Positions 28,478 through 37,756 of a DNA stretch of 64,000 nucleotides are shown in pieces. Origin of the DNA: Desulfobotulus pelophilus (lineage in GTDB: Bacteria; Desulfobacterota; Desulfobacteria; Desulfobacterales; ASO4-4). Position numbers and translations under genes: made by a program. The stretch is taken from assembly GCF_026155325.1 (NCBI RefSeq), contig NZ_JAPFPW010000010.1:62001-126000 (forward strand), given 5' to 3'. The number at the start of each line of letters is the position of its first letter. The stretch's first letter is position 1. Below the pieces are notes generated by a model that ran no database searches, had not been told where the DNA came from, and saw nothing but the letters and a program-made list of their open reading frames with translations.

Positions 28478-31400
28478 TATTGATTCTCCTTCAGCACTTC
28501 CATAATGGGTAGCCAGATGGTTTCGGCCATTTCTGCAAAAGGGTCTTCCAATGGATTCCTACCCCGCCACAGAAGAATATCCGCAGGGCTTGACTCCCTG
28601 AAGTGAAAATCACCTCCCTCCCAGGCAGTGATCAAAACCTCTTCCATCTCCTTGAATGACTTCTTTTTCAGAAAGGCTTCTGCCCATAATTTTGAAATGG
28701 ATGGAAAAAAGGGAACAGGGCGAAGACTTGCCGATTGATACAGCTCCATGAAAGACCCCAGATGGGCAAGAGCCCTGTCCTGAGCAAAGGACCCTGCATA
28801 AAAAGAGCATCGTTGCCCGCCTTTTTTTCCCATGCCCACAAGATGCAGATCCTGCTCCATGCCCAGAGAACGGCGAACCAGAAACCGCAACCACCCTATC
28901 AACAAATCTTTAGCCCGCAGGCTTCCCGGCCGCCACCGTTTCTCACCGTCTCCATGAATGCGGGAAAGGGTGCCTTGCAGGTACCCTCCCCCCACTTGCA
29001 GAACAAAGGGCTCCTGCTCCATACAGATTTCTCCGGCCGTATCGTTAACCAGCCCAGCCAACGCCCGCGCCTCCATCATCAGGGCATCCACATGGTGTTG
29101 TCCCGGTGTACCCATGGGCAGCCGTCCTTCTGCCTCCAGCCTTTCCAGAACCACGGCCCCATCTCTGCCTTCCAGAAAAGCTGTACCCAGGGCTTCCTTA
29201 ATGATGTAAGCATCCAGCCCGTTCAGTGTAAAATTTTCCCGGTCTTCCGGAGCTTCCTCTTCCCTTTCCATGGCAAGGCCAAGGATACGCTTGAGGAAAA
29301 AAGCCGAAGGATCTTCATAAAAACGGATCAGGTCTTCCAGAAGAATGGTCCGGGGCTGTGCGTCCGGTTCCAGCCTTCCATCCTGAAAAACGGCATGTGC
29401 AGGATCTTTTTTAGCATACAAGGCTTCGGCAATATCCCGGAAGGGCGCATGGAAAGAAAAAGGTTTTCCCGGTTTTGCTTCCTTTTCCACAAACAGCTTC
29501 GAAGAAAAAGGCTGCATGGGATGATTTTGCAAAAGTTGGGGCGGAAGCTCTCCCTCATCGCCTTGTACGACATCCAGAAGTTCCTGAACCAGCACGGAAG
29601 GCGGCAAAGGCTGATCATCTTCCGGACGAAAGCCCGTACAGGTAATCCAGAGTTTATCCCGCGCGGAAAGAAGGGTTTCCAGAAAAAGGTAGCGGTCGTC
29701 ATCCCGGCTGGAACGGTCTCCCGGCCTTGGATCCTGCTGCATGATATCAAAGGCGGGCCTTGGCCGTGAACGGGGAAAAGCGCCATCGTTCATGCCGGAA
29801 AGGCAAACCACGGAAAAGGGAATACAGCGCATGGGTACCATGGCACAGAAGGTGATGCCACCGCCCAGCATCAGCCCGCCCTGCCCCGGCTTTTCCAGCC
29901 TCTGGCCCAGTACGGAACGCATCAGAGGAAAAGACAGCTTTTCCTTAAGATTTCCAAGCCGGGTTTCTTCCACAAAGCTATCCAAAAGAACACGCAGTCC
30001 CAGAAATTCTTCCGTGTTCTCCGCATCTTCATGGAAAAGGCCCTGCACCAGATCCCAGAGAAGATCCATCCATTCACGGGGACTGCGCTCCATTTTGGTT
30101 TCCCCGTAAAAAGCCGTCAGCCTGTCCATGAAGCCGAGAAGGCTGTTCAAGGTATCCGCCGCTTCCGGGCCCATGGGGTCATGGGGCAGGATACCACCTT
30201 TTTGCGGCATACCTCCCTCATCTTCCATGGCCATACCCAGCACCATACGGTCCAGCCCGAACCGCCAGGTCTGAGAAGCCAGACCCGGCAGATCCATGGC
30301 TTCCTTAAAGGCCGCATCCAGTCCCCAGCGGATGCGGGTATCCACCAGCCAGCTCCGGATACGATCCAGCCCTTCATCATCAAGGCCGATTTTTTTTGCA
30401 ATGGGCTCTGCTTCCATAAGGTCAAAAACCTCCGAAGCACCAAAACGGGAATCCATGAGCTGCAGTACCCGCATAAGGAGACCGGCCAGACTGTTTTCCA
30501 TGGCAAGAGGGCGCTCCGATATGGAATGGGGAATACGTCTGCCATCGGGTAAAGGCCGGCTGAATACCGCATCAATGTACGGAGCATAGGCACCCACATC
30601 GGGGAACATCACAAGAATATCCCTTGGCTTCGGGGGATTTTCTTGTGAAAAAAGACGTACAATCTGATCCCGCAGCACCTCCATCTCCCGCATGGGACCG
30701 TGGCAGCGATGAATGGCAATGGAGTCATCATTGTAAAGCATTGCTTCTGACAGCGCTTCTCCGGGAAGGAGGTCAAGGGAAAGAATGCGGGACTGCAGAC
30801 GGTGCAGCAGGGTGTCCATACCCGGCTCAGGGGAGTGACGCCGTTCATCCCCTTTCATACCCGCCAGTCTGCGGAAAAAATCCTGCCCCGTGCGCCCCAG
30901 GGATGTCAGCAGGGGATGCCCTTTTTCCGCATGAAGATCTTCAGCAGAAAGACCTGTTTCTTCGGCCCTGATCACACTGTTTTCCCAAAATGACTCACAG
31001 CGCACTTCGCCCCAGTATTCCTGACAGGGATCCAGGAGATACCAGCGGATGTCCACGAACTCCGATAACTGCTCCATAAAATCAAGGTATAATGGAGGCA
31101 GGGCGGAAACCCCGAAAATAGAAATCCTACGGGGAAGTTTTACATTTTTTAAGAATACCGAAGCCTTCTGGAGCAGCATCACCCTGTGGGGAGCTTCCAT
31201 GGCTTTGTGGAGCATGCGCCACAGCCCGGCCTGAAAGTGATCTTCTTCCCCCCTTTCCCAGCCAAGAATTCTGTCCGGCCGGAACATGAGATACTGATCA
31301 AAAAGGTCAGCCAGCATGTCCCCAAGCTGAAAACGCTTCAGAGGGTCATGGCCCATGTAGCGGGACACAGCCCCGCTGTCCGGTGAATCAGGAAGGCGGG

Positions 31401-31692
31401 CAAGGGCCTCAAAACAGGCCCACCGCAGGCTGTCCGGTTTCCAGGGATCTTCTTCGGGGAAAAGGGGTTTCAGGGGCCGCAACAGCCTTGTCATCAGGCT
31501 TGCCGGAAAAAGAAACCGGGCATGGGAAGCAATACCTGTCCATTTTGCCATTTCCATGGACAGCCAGCGTTCCATACCCCGGCTCTGCACCACAATGATT
31601 TCCGGCTCCATGGGGTCCGGCGGATCTTCCATGAGATGGGCGGCAAGGTTGGCCGCCAGTACTTCCATGCGGTTGCTCACAAATCGCTGCAC
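28477..31692 (-). CDS. recC: Exodeoxyribonuclease V gamma subunit RecC
   Basis: 1071 residues. RecC holds the complex together and reads Chi. It begins with a GTG codon (GAGAGGA upstream) and MQRFVSNRMEVLAANLAAHL, the typical RecC start, then IIVVQSRGMERWLSMEMAKWTGIA. The later blocks RDILVMFPDVGAYAPYIDAVF, GGGITFCAMVPMRCIPF and VCLSGMNDGAFPR are the degenerate helicase motifs of the family. The first gene of the recCBD series. The enzyme's Chi sequence in this organism cannot be deduced from the window. Confidence 0.94.
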   Translation of the reverse strand: MQRFVSNRMEVLAANLAAHLMEDPPDPMEPEIIVVQSRGMERWLSMEMAKWTGIASHARFLFPASLMTRLLRPLKPLFPEEDPWKPDSLRWACFEALARLPDSPDSGAVSRYMGHDPLKRFQLGDMLADLFDQYLMFRPDRILGWERGEEDHFQAGLWRMLHKAMEAPHRVMLLQKASVFLKNVKLPRRISIFGVSALPPLYLDFMEQLSEFVDIRWYLLDPCQEYWGEVRCESFWENSVIRAEETGLSAEDLHAEKGHPLLTSLGRTGQDFFRRLAGMKGDERRHSPEPGMDTLLHRLQSRILSLDLLPGEALSEAMLYNDDSIAIHRCHGPMREMEVLRDQIVRLFSQENPPKPRDILVMFPDVGAYAPYIDAVFSRPLPDGRRIPHSISERPLAMENSLAGLLMRVLQLMDSRFGASEVFDLMEAEPIAKKIGLDDEGLDRIRSWLVDTRIRWGLDAAFKEAMDLPGLASQTWRFGLDRMVLGMAMEDEGGMPQKGGILPHDPMGPEAADTLNSLLGFMDRLTAFYGETKMERSPREWMDLLWDLVQGLFHEDAENTEEFLGLRVLLDSFVEETRLGNLKEKLSFPLMRSVLGQRLEKPGQGGLMLGGGITFCAMVPMRCIPFSVVCLSGMNDGAFPRSRPRPAFDIMQQDPRPGDRSSRDDDRYLFLETLLSARDKLWITCTGFRPEDDQPLPPSVLVQELLDVVQGDEGELPPQLLQNHPMQPFSSKLFVEKEAKPGKPFSFHAPFRDIAEALYAKKDPAHAVFQDGRLEPDAQPRTILLEDLIRFYEDPSAFFLKRILGLAMEREEEAPEDRENFTLNGLDAYIIKEALGTAFLEGRDGAVVLERLEAEGRLPMGTPGQHHVDALMMEARALAGLVNDTAGEICMEQEPFVLQVGGGYLQGTLSRIHGDGEKRWRPGSLRAKDLLIGWLRFLVRRSLGMEQDLHLVGMGKKGGQRCSFYAGSFAQDRALAHLGSFMELYQSASLRPVPFFPSISKLWAEAFLKKKSFKEMEEVLITAWEGGDFHFRESSPADILLWRGRNPLEDPFAEMAETIWLPIMEVLKENQ

Positions 31693-32155
31693 TCAGGTCC
31701 TCTCTCTGGTTTTTTCTTTTTTCCGATGCATACTTCTGATACCGCCTTGTGCCGCAAACTTTGTCACATTTTTAAAGGGAATCATGGTAGCTGCCATCTT
31801 CAAAATTGTATAGGCAGAAATACAGAAAAATCAGAACAGACGGGTAATCTGCCGAATCATCCTAAAAACTGCCCGGCAGAAACCTGTGAGCCCTACAATA
31901 TTCATGACTAAAAAAAACATTTGATGGCATACGGAACATCTTGAATAAAATTACCACATTGAATTATGATAGGTTCGCAAAAAGCCTAAACACTGTTAAT
32001 AGCTGCACTGCTTGTTATGTAATTAGATTGACAGCCATACGGCTACTGTAAAACCTGATGGAGCCTCCCGAACTTTGGCAGGTCCATCCCATTATGAGTT
32101 ATATTGTTACCCCTACTATACATACAATTCAGCCGGAAGGGTGTCAGGAAACAAC
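31693..32155. other. Divergent intergenic region between recC and the export operon
   Basis: 463 AT-rich bases. A modest promoter candidate for the export operon is listed separately. An imperfect inverted repeat TCTGCCG...CGGCAGA (31848-31880) is the only other structure. I see no RNA gene or supported small ORF, and the frames here are shadows running out of recC. Confidence 0.4.
31941..31970 (+). promoter_or_regulatory. Candidate promoter of the tripartite export operon
   Basis: TTGAAT (31941-31946), 18 bases, TATGAT (31965-31970). Moderate match and long leader (about 180 bases). Confidence 0.3.
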
Positions 32156-33745
32156 ATGAAACATGCCCGTTTACGGATTGCAGGACTCCTGACTTTACTT
32201 TTTTTCTGTGCATCCCTCCCCCTTTTTTCTTACGGAAATCCCATTACCCCGGAGCCTGAGTTTCCTCCCGTTCTGGAACTCAGCCTTACGGAAGCCATTC
32301 ATCTGGCCCTTCGGCAGAACCGTACCATTGAGAGTGCCTATCTCTCCAGAATACTCCAAAAATTTGAACTGGGTCAGGAGATGACCCGTTTTTCTCCCAA
32401 CCTCGACATCAGTCCTCAGGCCAGCACAAAAACCACAGGCACAGCCAGAGATTATGCCTCCGACGGCCCGGATACCACAAGATCCCGCACAGACAATTCC
32501 GACCTATCCCTTGTCAGTACCGTCTCCCAGAAAATTCCCACGGGCGGTGAAATGATCTTTGCCTGGGAAAACGGCTTTGAAAGCCATTATCACAAAGAAG
32601 ACGCCAGCTCCGGTGAAGCACAGAGAGGTCTTTCCCAATGGTCTGTCGGATTTCGCCAGCCCCTGCTGAAAGACGGGGGGCTTGACTACAACACCGCTCC
32701 CCTCAGGCGTGCGGCCATGCAGGAAGAAAATAATATCCGATCCTTGAGGGATACCCTGATCAGCACCATTTCCGGGGTGATACAGGATTACCGGACCCTG
32801 TTATCCTTTTATCAGGACATGGAAGTACAGGAAGATGCCCTGACCAAGGCAAGGGAACAGCTTGAGGTCACCCGTACCATGATTGAAACGGGAAGGCGTG
32901 CACCCAACGAAATTCTCCAGTCGGAAGCCAACCTTACCCGGCAGGAGCTGGCCTTTGAGGAAGCAAAGGCACAGATGGACGATGCCCATCTGGCTCTTTT
33001 GCAACGTCTTGAAATTAGCGGGAACACCACCCTTATCCCAACGGAAAAAATCATCTACAAACCCATAGAACCCGTTTTTGAAGAATGTCTGGCACTGGCC
33101 CTTGAAAGGGATAATTCCTACCTCTCTGCCCTCACATCTCTGGAGATGGCAAAAATAAGACTTTCCGATGCAAAAAATCAGAGACTTTGGAATCTTGATC
33201 TGGAAGGAGGCTACAAAGATGGCTGGAATCACCGGAAAAACGATCCCTCCTACCGTCAGGAAGAGTGGTGGGTAGGCCTCCGCCTGAAAATTCCCCTGCC
33301 CCTCTACGGAGATCAGAAATACAACAGGGAAATGCCCCTTCTTTCCGCACGGATTCATCTCCGCAATGCCAACATGCAGCTGCTTACGGCCAGAGAATCC
33401 CTTGAAAACAATGTCCGCAATGCCGTTCGCCAGGTGGCCTCCAGCCTCCGGCGGGTGGAACTGGCCTCCAAAACCCGTCAGTTTTCTGAAGAGAACTTCC
33501 TTGTCAGCGAACTGCAATACAAGCTGGGGAGAATTTCCAACGCGGATTTCATCCGGGAACAGGACAAGCTCCGGGATGACAGGCTGGCGGAAATCAGGGC
33601 CATCATGACCTACCAGAACAGTCTCACCCGGCTGGACGCTCTGCTGGCCACCACCCTGGATACCTGGAACATCGCCTTTATCACCGAGCGCGCCGATCTG
33701 GAAGCGGAATATCTGGGCGGAAAAACCTGGATGCTCCACCGCTGA
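32156..33745 (+). CDS. TolC-family outer-membrane efflux protein
   Basis: About 529 residues. It has a signal peptide (LLTLLFFCASLPLFSYG) and then two TolC-type repeats, each of long helices and strands: LSLTEAIHLALRQNRTIESA opens the first and the second begins near CLALALERDNSYLSA. TolC proteins form the outer-membrane tunnel of tripartite exporters. AGGAAAC precedes the ATG at 32156; the frame is open to 32075 without a ribosome site. The gene is followed after 17 bases by the periplasmic adaptor gene and by ABC ATPase and permease genes, giving a complete MacAB-TolC-like exporter in one operon. Confidence 0.87.
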   Translation: MKHARLRIAGLLTLLFFCASLPLFSYGNPITPEPEFPPVLELSLTEAIHLALRQNRTIESAYLSRILQKFELGQEMTRFSPNLDISPQASTKTTGTARDYASDGPDTTRSRTDNSDLSLVSTVSQKIPTGGEMIFAWENGFESHYHKEDASSGEAQRGLSQWSVGFRQPLLKDGGLDYNTAPLRRAAMQEENNIRSLRDTLISTISGVIQDYRTLLSFYQDMEVQEDALTKAREQLEVTRTMIETGRRAPNEILQSEANLTRQELAFEEAKAQMDDAHLALLQRLEISGNTTLIPTEKIIYKPIEPVFEECLALALERDNSYLSALTSLEMAKIRLSDAKNQRLWNLDLEGGYKDGWNHRKNDPSYRQEEWWVGLRLKIPLPLYGDQKYNREMPLLSARIHLRNANMQLLTARESLENNVRNAVRQVASSLRRVELASKTRQFSEENFLVSELQYKLGRISNADFIREQDKLRDDRLAEIRAIMTYQNSLTRLDALLATTLDTWNIAFITERADLEAEYLGGKTWMLHR

Positions 33746-33762
33746 ATCCAAAGGACAGACCA

Positions 33763-35526
33763 ATGAATATAAAAGCTGATATTCAAAAAGATTTCCACCA
33801 GAGTGTTCTGGACAACATGAGAGACGGCGTTATGGCCCTGAACTTTCAGGGCAGCATTACCCTTTTCAACCCTGCGGCTGCAACCATTCTGGGGATGGAT
33901 GCCCGTGTTGTACGGGAGCATACCTTTGCCGAGGTCTTTCTTGCTGCGGAAGAAGAAAACGATGCCTTCAATCAGATGGTTCTGGATGCCGTCACCCGAA
34001 AAAAAGTGGGACAACGGGAAACCGTTGCCTTTATCCGGCCCGACGGCCAAAAAATGACCTTAAGTCTTTCCTCCTCCTGGCTGCACCGTGAAGAAGAAAA
34101 AGAAGCCATGGGTGTGGTGGTGGTTTTTTCTGACATTACGGAGCTGACGGTTCTGCAGGAACAGGAAAGGAACAATTCCAGAAAACTGGCCAAGGCCTAT
34201 GAAGAAATAGAGGCCAGCAACCTCAGGCTGACGGGGCTTCTTAAAAGGGTACAGATGGTGAGAGGGCTTGCCACGGCAGGTATCATCCTTTTTTTTGTGG
34301 GGCTTGGCTATTTTCATTTTCAGGGTTTTTCTAATCTGTCTTCCCCTGCAAAGGAAATAAAATCCGCACGAATGATGGCAGAAGGAACGCAGGGTATCCA
34401 TACCGTAACAACCAGCCCCGTTACCTCCAGCATTTCCCTTTCAGGCCGTCTCCAGCCTCTGGAAGAAATCATGATTACGGCTCCCTTTGACGCAAAAATT
34501 CTTGAACGCCACTTTTCCTTTGGTCAGGTAGTGGACAAGGGCGATATTCTTCTGCTGCTGGATACGACTGAAACAAAAATGAAACTCAGGGAAGCAAGAA
34601 GCAGCTATATCAAAGCTCTGCAGAATTATGAAGAGCTGGCCTCATGGAATGAAAGCACGGAAATGGCAAGGGCCAGACGCAGTCTGCAACGGGCAGAAAG
34701 CAGCCTTGAAAATCATATCCGTCAGCTGGAGGAAGCCACCCTGCTTTTTGACAGGGGTATCATTCCTGCTCAGGAGCTGGACAGGGCAAAGCAGCAGGTG
34801 GAAACCAGCCGCATGGACCTTATCTCCAGCCGGGAAGAAATGACGTCCACCCATAAAAAGGCCAGTCCTGAAAACCTGAGCATTGTTACCATGGAGCTGG
34901 ATAATGCCAGCTTACGGTTAAGTGAGCTGGAATCCCTCCTCGCCCAGGCCGAAGTACGGGCACCTGTGTCCGGCGTGGTGATTCAACCCGTGACAGAAGA
35001 GAGCAAAAAACAGTCTCTGGATCAGGGCGCCAGAGTGCAGGCAGGTACCGCCCTCTTTGCACTGGGAGACCTCAGTGGCCTTAAGGTGTTTTCCCGTGTG
35101 GATGAAGTGGAGATTGGAAGACTCTCTTTGAATCAGACGGTAAGGGCAAGGGGAGATGCCTTCCCCGGTATTATACTGGATGGATATCTTTCCCACATAT
35201 CAGCGCAGGCAACCTCAGAAGGCAGCAGGGAAGCTCCGGGATTTGAGGTACAGGTAACCCTTCCTGAACTGAGCGCAAAAGCCGTTACGTCCATACGGAT
35301 CGGTATGAGCGCAGACCTTGAAATCCTTATATATGATAACCCGAAAGCGTTACTGGTTCCCCTTTATCTGGTGCGGTCCATGGGCAACCATGCCATGGTG
35401 CGGATTATAAGGGATGACGGCAGCATGGAAGAACGGAAGGTGACAACGGGCATCACCACCCCGGTCTCCGTGGAAATCCTTTCAGGGCTTGAAAGCGGAG
35501 AGCGCCTCGGAGGATGGACACCATGA
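33763..35526 (+). CDS. Periplasmic adaptor (HlyD/MacA-type) with N-terminal cytoplasmic PAS domain
   Basis: 587 residues. Residues about 10-125 are a PAS domain (VLDNMRDGVMALNFQGSITLFNPAA, closing VVFSDITE). A short coiled coil (127-160) leads to one membrane helix at about 167-188. The remainder is a membrane fusion protein with a lipoyl half-motif (ITAPFDAKILERHFSFGQVVDKGD), a long alpha-hairpin (about 275-395) and the second lipoyl half (AEVRAPVSGVVIQPV). Ordinary MacA/HlyD adaptors have only a few residues inside the cell. Here a sensor-like domain faces the cytoplasm on the same chain, next to the ATPase. I know of no standard adaptor with this layout. Its stop overlaps the ATPase start by four bases. 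Confidence 0.88.
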   Translation: MNIKADIQKDFHQSVLDNMRDGVMALNFQGSITLFNPAAATILGMDARVVREHTFAEVFLAAEEENDAFNQMVLDAVTRKKVGQRETVAFIRPDGQKMTLSLSSSWLHREEEKEAMGVVVVFSDITELTVLQEQERNNSRKLAKAYEEIEASNLRLTGLLKRVQMVRGLATAGIILFFVGLGYFHFQGFSNLSSPAKEIKSARMMAEGTQGIHTVTTSPVTSSISLSGRLQPLEEIMITAPFDAKILERHFSFGQVVDKGDILLLLDTTETKMKLREARSSYIKALQNYEELASWNESTEMARARRSLQRAESSLENHIRQLEEATLLFDRGIIPAQELDRAKQQVETSRMDLISSREEMTSTHKKASPENLSIVTMELDNASLRLSELESLLAQAEVRAPVSGVVIQPVTEESKKQSLDQGARVQAGTALFALGDLSGLKVFSRVDEVEIGRLSLNQTVRARGDAFPGIILDGYLSHISAQATSEGSREAPGFEVQVTLPELSAKAVTSIRIGMSADLEILIYDNPKALLVPLYLVRSMGNHAMVRIIRDDGSMEERKVTTGITTPVSVEILSGLESGERLGGWTP

Positions 35527-36209
35527 GCCTTCTGAAACTTGAAAACATCAAAAAATCTTTTACCCTGGGGCCTGTTCAGGTACACGTTCTCAAAGGTGTG
35601 AGCTTTGGGGTGGATGCCGGAGAAATGCTTGCCATCATGGGTACTTCTGGAAGCGGTAAATCCACCCTGATGAACATCATCGGTTTTCTTGACCAGCCGG
35701 ATTCGGGCCGTTATCTGCTGGAAGGAAAAGAAACGGCCAAACTGTCCGACAGCGAACTCTCCGGTATACGCAACCAGAAAATCGGTTTTGTTTTCCAGCA
35801 GTTCAACTTACTTGGCAAACTCACGGCCCTTGAAAATGTTTGCCTTCCTCTGGTGTACAGGGGCATTCCTGAAAAAGAACAGAAACCTATGGCCATGGCA
35901 ATACTGGAAAAGGTGGGAATGGGAGACAGGGCCGGGCACAAGCCCATGGAACTTTCAGGGGGACAGCAGCAGCGGGTGGCCATTGCCCGTGCTCTGGTAG
36001 GTACCCCTTCCATTCTGCTGGCAGATGAACCCACAGGTGCCCTTGATACCCGTGTGGGCCAGGAAATAATGAATCTTTTTCTGGAGCTGAACAGCACACA
36101 TAAAATCACCACCCTCATCATCACCCATGATCCCCGCATTGCCGCTCAGTGCCCTGGAATCGTCCGCATGCAGGACGGATATGTTGCCAGTTCGGAGGAA
36201 AGCCGATGA
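35523..36209 (+). CDS. MacB-type ABC transporter ATP-binding protein
   Basis: 228 residues. A LolD/MacB-class ATPase with Walker A GTSGSGKST, Q-loop VFQQFNLL, signature LSGGQQQR, Walker B ILLADEPTGALD and switch ITHDP. It energises a type VII mechanotransmission exporter rather than a classical pore. Start at 35523 was chosen because ATGA overlaps the adaptor stop and GAGGA lies upstream. It overlaps the permease start by four bases as well. In the enterobacterial protein, ATPase and permease are one MacB chain; here they are separate genes. Confidence 0.92.
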   Translation: MSLLKLENIKKSFTLGPVQVHVLKGVSFGVDAGEMLAIMGTSGSGKSTLMNIIGFLDQPDSGRYLLEGKETAKLSDSELSGIRNQKIGFVFQQFNLLGKLTALENVCLPLVYRGIPEKEQKPMAMAILEKVGMGDRAGHKPMELSGGQQQRVAIARALVGTPSILLADEPTGALDTRVGQEIMNLFLELNSTHKITTLIITHDPRIAAQCPGIVRMQDGYVASSEESR

Positions 36210-37390
36210 TCCTCAAAGCCAATCTCAGGGAAGCTGCGCGCTCCCTTATCTCTGCACGCCAGCGTTCCATCCTTGCCCTGCTGGGCATTGTCATCGGCAT
36301 TGCTTCCGTCATCGCCCTGGTTTCCATCGGAACCCTTGCCCAGAGGGAAAGCATGCGCCAGTTTATGGAAATGGGAACGGATATTCTCTCCGTACAGGCG
36401 GAACAGGGTCGTGGCGGAGGCACATCCAAAGGTTTCAGGCTCCAGGATATCCTCATTATACCCGAAGGCCTGTCTTCCATCGCTACCGTAGCCCCCTATG
36501 CCTCCTCCTATGGAGAGCTGAGGAAAGACGGAAAGCGCATGGGCATCCCAGCCCTTGGCGTTACGGAATCCTTTTTTCACATGAACAGGCTCACCATGGC
36601 AGAAGGCCGCTTTATCTCCGATCTCGATGGCATCACAACCCATGCCTGCCTGAGCAGCAATCTTGCTGCAAAGCTGAAGGCTCAGGGCATTTCCACAGAT
36701 CCGGGGAGCGAACTGTATTACGACAACCGTAAAGTTACCGTGGTGGGAACTCTGGAGCCCGTAGCCATGGGCGGCATGAGACCCTATGAAATTCAGGAAG
36801 GACTTCTGATGCCCCTTCCTGCAGTGCTGCGTATGTCTCCCCAGAGTATCATCAACACTTTCATGGCCCGTCTTTCTCCGGACTTCACCACAGGCATGGG
36901 AACAGAAGATCTCAACACTTATTTCTCGGCTCTTCCGGACAGAATGCAATTGCGTATCATGAGTCCGGAACAGATGATCGCCCATATGGAACGCCAGTTC
37001 CGCATGTTCACCCTGCTTCTGGGAGCCATCGGCAGTATCTCCCTCATTGTGGGCGGTGTGGGTGTGATGAATGTCATGCTGGTTTCCGTTACGGAAAGAA
37101 AACGGGAAATAGGTATCCGCCGGGCTTTGGGGGCCAGAAAAAAAGATATTCAGTGGCAGTTTCTCATAGAATCCGTACTCCTTTCCCTGGTGGGGGGCCT
37201 TGTGGGCAGCCTCATCGGTGTGGCAACCTCATGGGGCATTGCCCGGTATTCAGGATGGCAGTTTGAAATTATCCATGGCGCTTTGATCCTTGGTGTCGGC
37301 GTATCCGTAGCCATTGGTATCTTCTTTGGCTATTACCCGGCACGGCAGGCCGCTGCCCTGAATCCCATTCAGGCCCTGCGCACGGACTGA
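36206..37390 (+). CDS. MacB/FtsX-type ABC transporter permease
   Basis: 394 residues. An N-terminal membrane helix (RQRSILALLGIVIGIASVIALVSIG) is followed by a periplasmic MacB_PCD domain of about 210 residues and a C-terminal FtsX domain with three helices (GAIGSISLIVGGVGVMNVMLVSVTERKREIGIRRALGA in segments, ending FGYYPARQAAALNPIQALR). This is the mechanotransmitting half of a MacB exporter. ATG at 36206 overlaps the ATPase stop. It ends the four-gene export operon. Substrate unknown; macrolides, lipopeptides and peptide toxins are family examples. Confidence 0.92.
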   Translation: MILKANLREAARSLISARQRSILALLGIVIGIASVIALVSIGTLAQRESMRQFMEMGTDILSVQAEQGRGGGTSKGFRLQDILIIPEGLSSIATVAPYASSYGELRKDGKRMGIPALGVTESFFHMNRLTMAEGRFISDLDGITTHACLSSNLAAKLKAQGISTDPGSELYYDNRKVTVVGTLEPVAMGGMRPYEIQEGLLMPLPAVLRMSPQSIINTFMARLSPDFTTGMGTEDLNTYFSALPDRMQLRIMSPEQMIAHMERQFRMFTLLLGAIGSISLIVGGVGVMNVMLVSVTERKREIGIRRALGARKKDIQWQFLIESVLLSLVGGLVGSLIGVATSWGIARYSGWQFEIIHGALILGVGVSVAIGIFFGYYPARQAAALNPIQALRTD

Positions 37391-37756
37391 TGTCCGGAAA
37401 AATGCAAGCCTGATACAACTTCTGGCTAGCGGCCATATCTGCCAAACGGGTGCAGAGGTACCCCGTCTATTGGCTCATGACGCACTCTTATGCGTAAAGC
37501 TTCCTGTCTCTGTGCGGAAACGGCAAAAACTCGCCGCCACAGGCAGACTGAACTTTTTGATCACCATAGCAGGCATCCGCAGGCTGCCTTTTTGCCAGCT
37601 CAGACAGAGTAGCGTTTCTTTCGCACAGAGTATTGTGAAACCCGAATCCGAAACGACTGCAACGTCACGGACAAACAGCCAGAGCGCCTTACACAAAAAC
37701 CAGATCGGCAAAACAACAGTGCTGAATAGCAACCGGATAACAATTTGGAAAAAAAC
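37391..37756. other. 366-base intergenic region between export operon and sigma-54 activator, with nested inverted repeats
   Basis: No supported ORF. The central part (37508-37630) is dense in nested complementary segments and is listed separately as a structured-RNA candidate. A small hairpin ACGCA/TGCGT lies at 37480-37495. No clear sigma-70 or sigma-54 promoter was found for the downstream regulator. Confidence 0.4.
37508..37630 (+). ncRNA. Candidate structured RNA or attenuator
   Basis: Three nested pairings are visible: CTCTGTGCG (37508-37516) with CGCACAGAG (37622-37630), GGCAAAAA (37522-37529) with TTTTTGCC (37589-37596), and AGGCAG (37541-37546) with CTGCCT (37584-37589). A competing hairpin AGGCA/TGCCT (37571-37575 with 37585-37589) is followed by TTTT, which has terminator shape. 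The two inner options exclude each other. It could be a leader attenuator of the downstream regulator or a small RNA. Prediction from pairing only. Confidence 0.35.
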
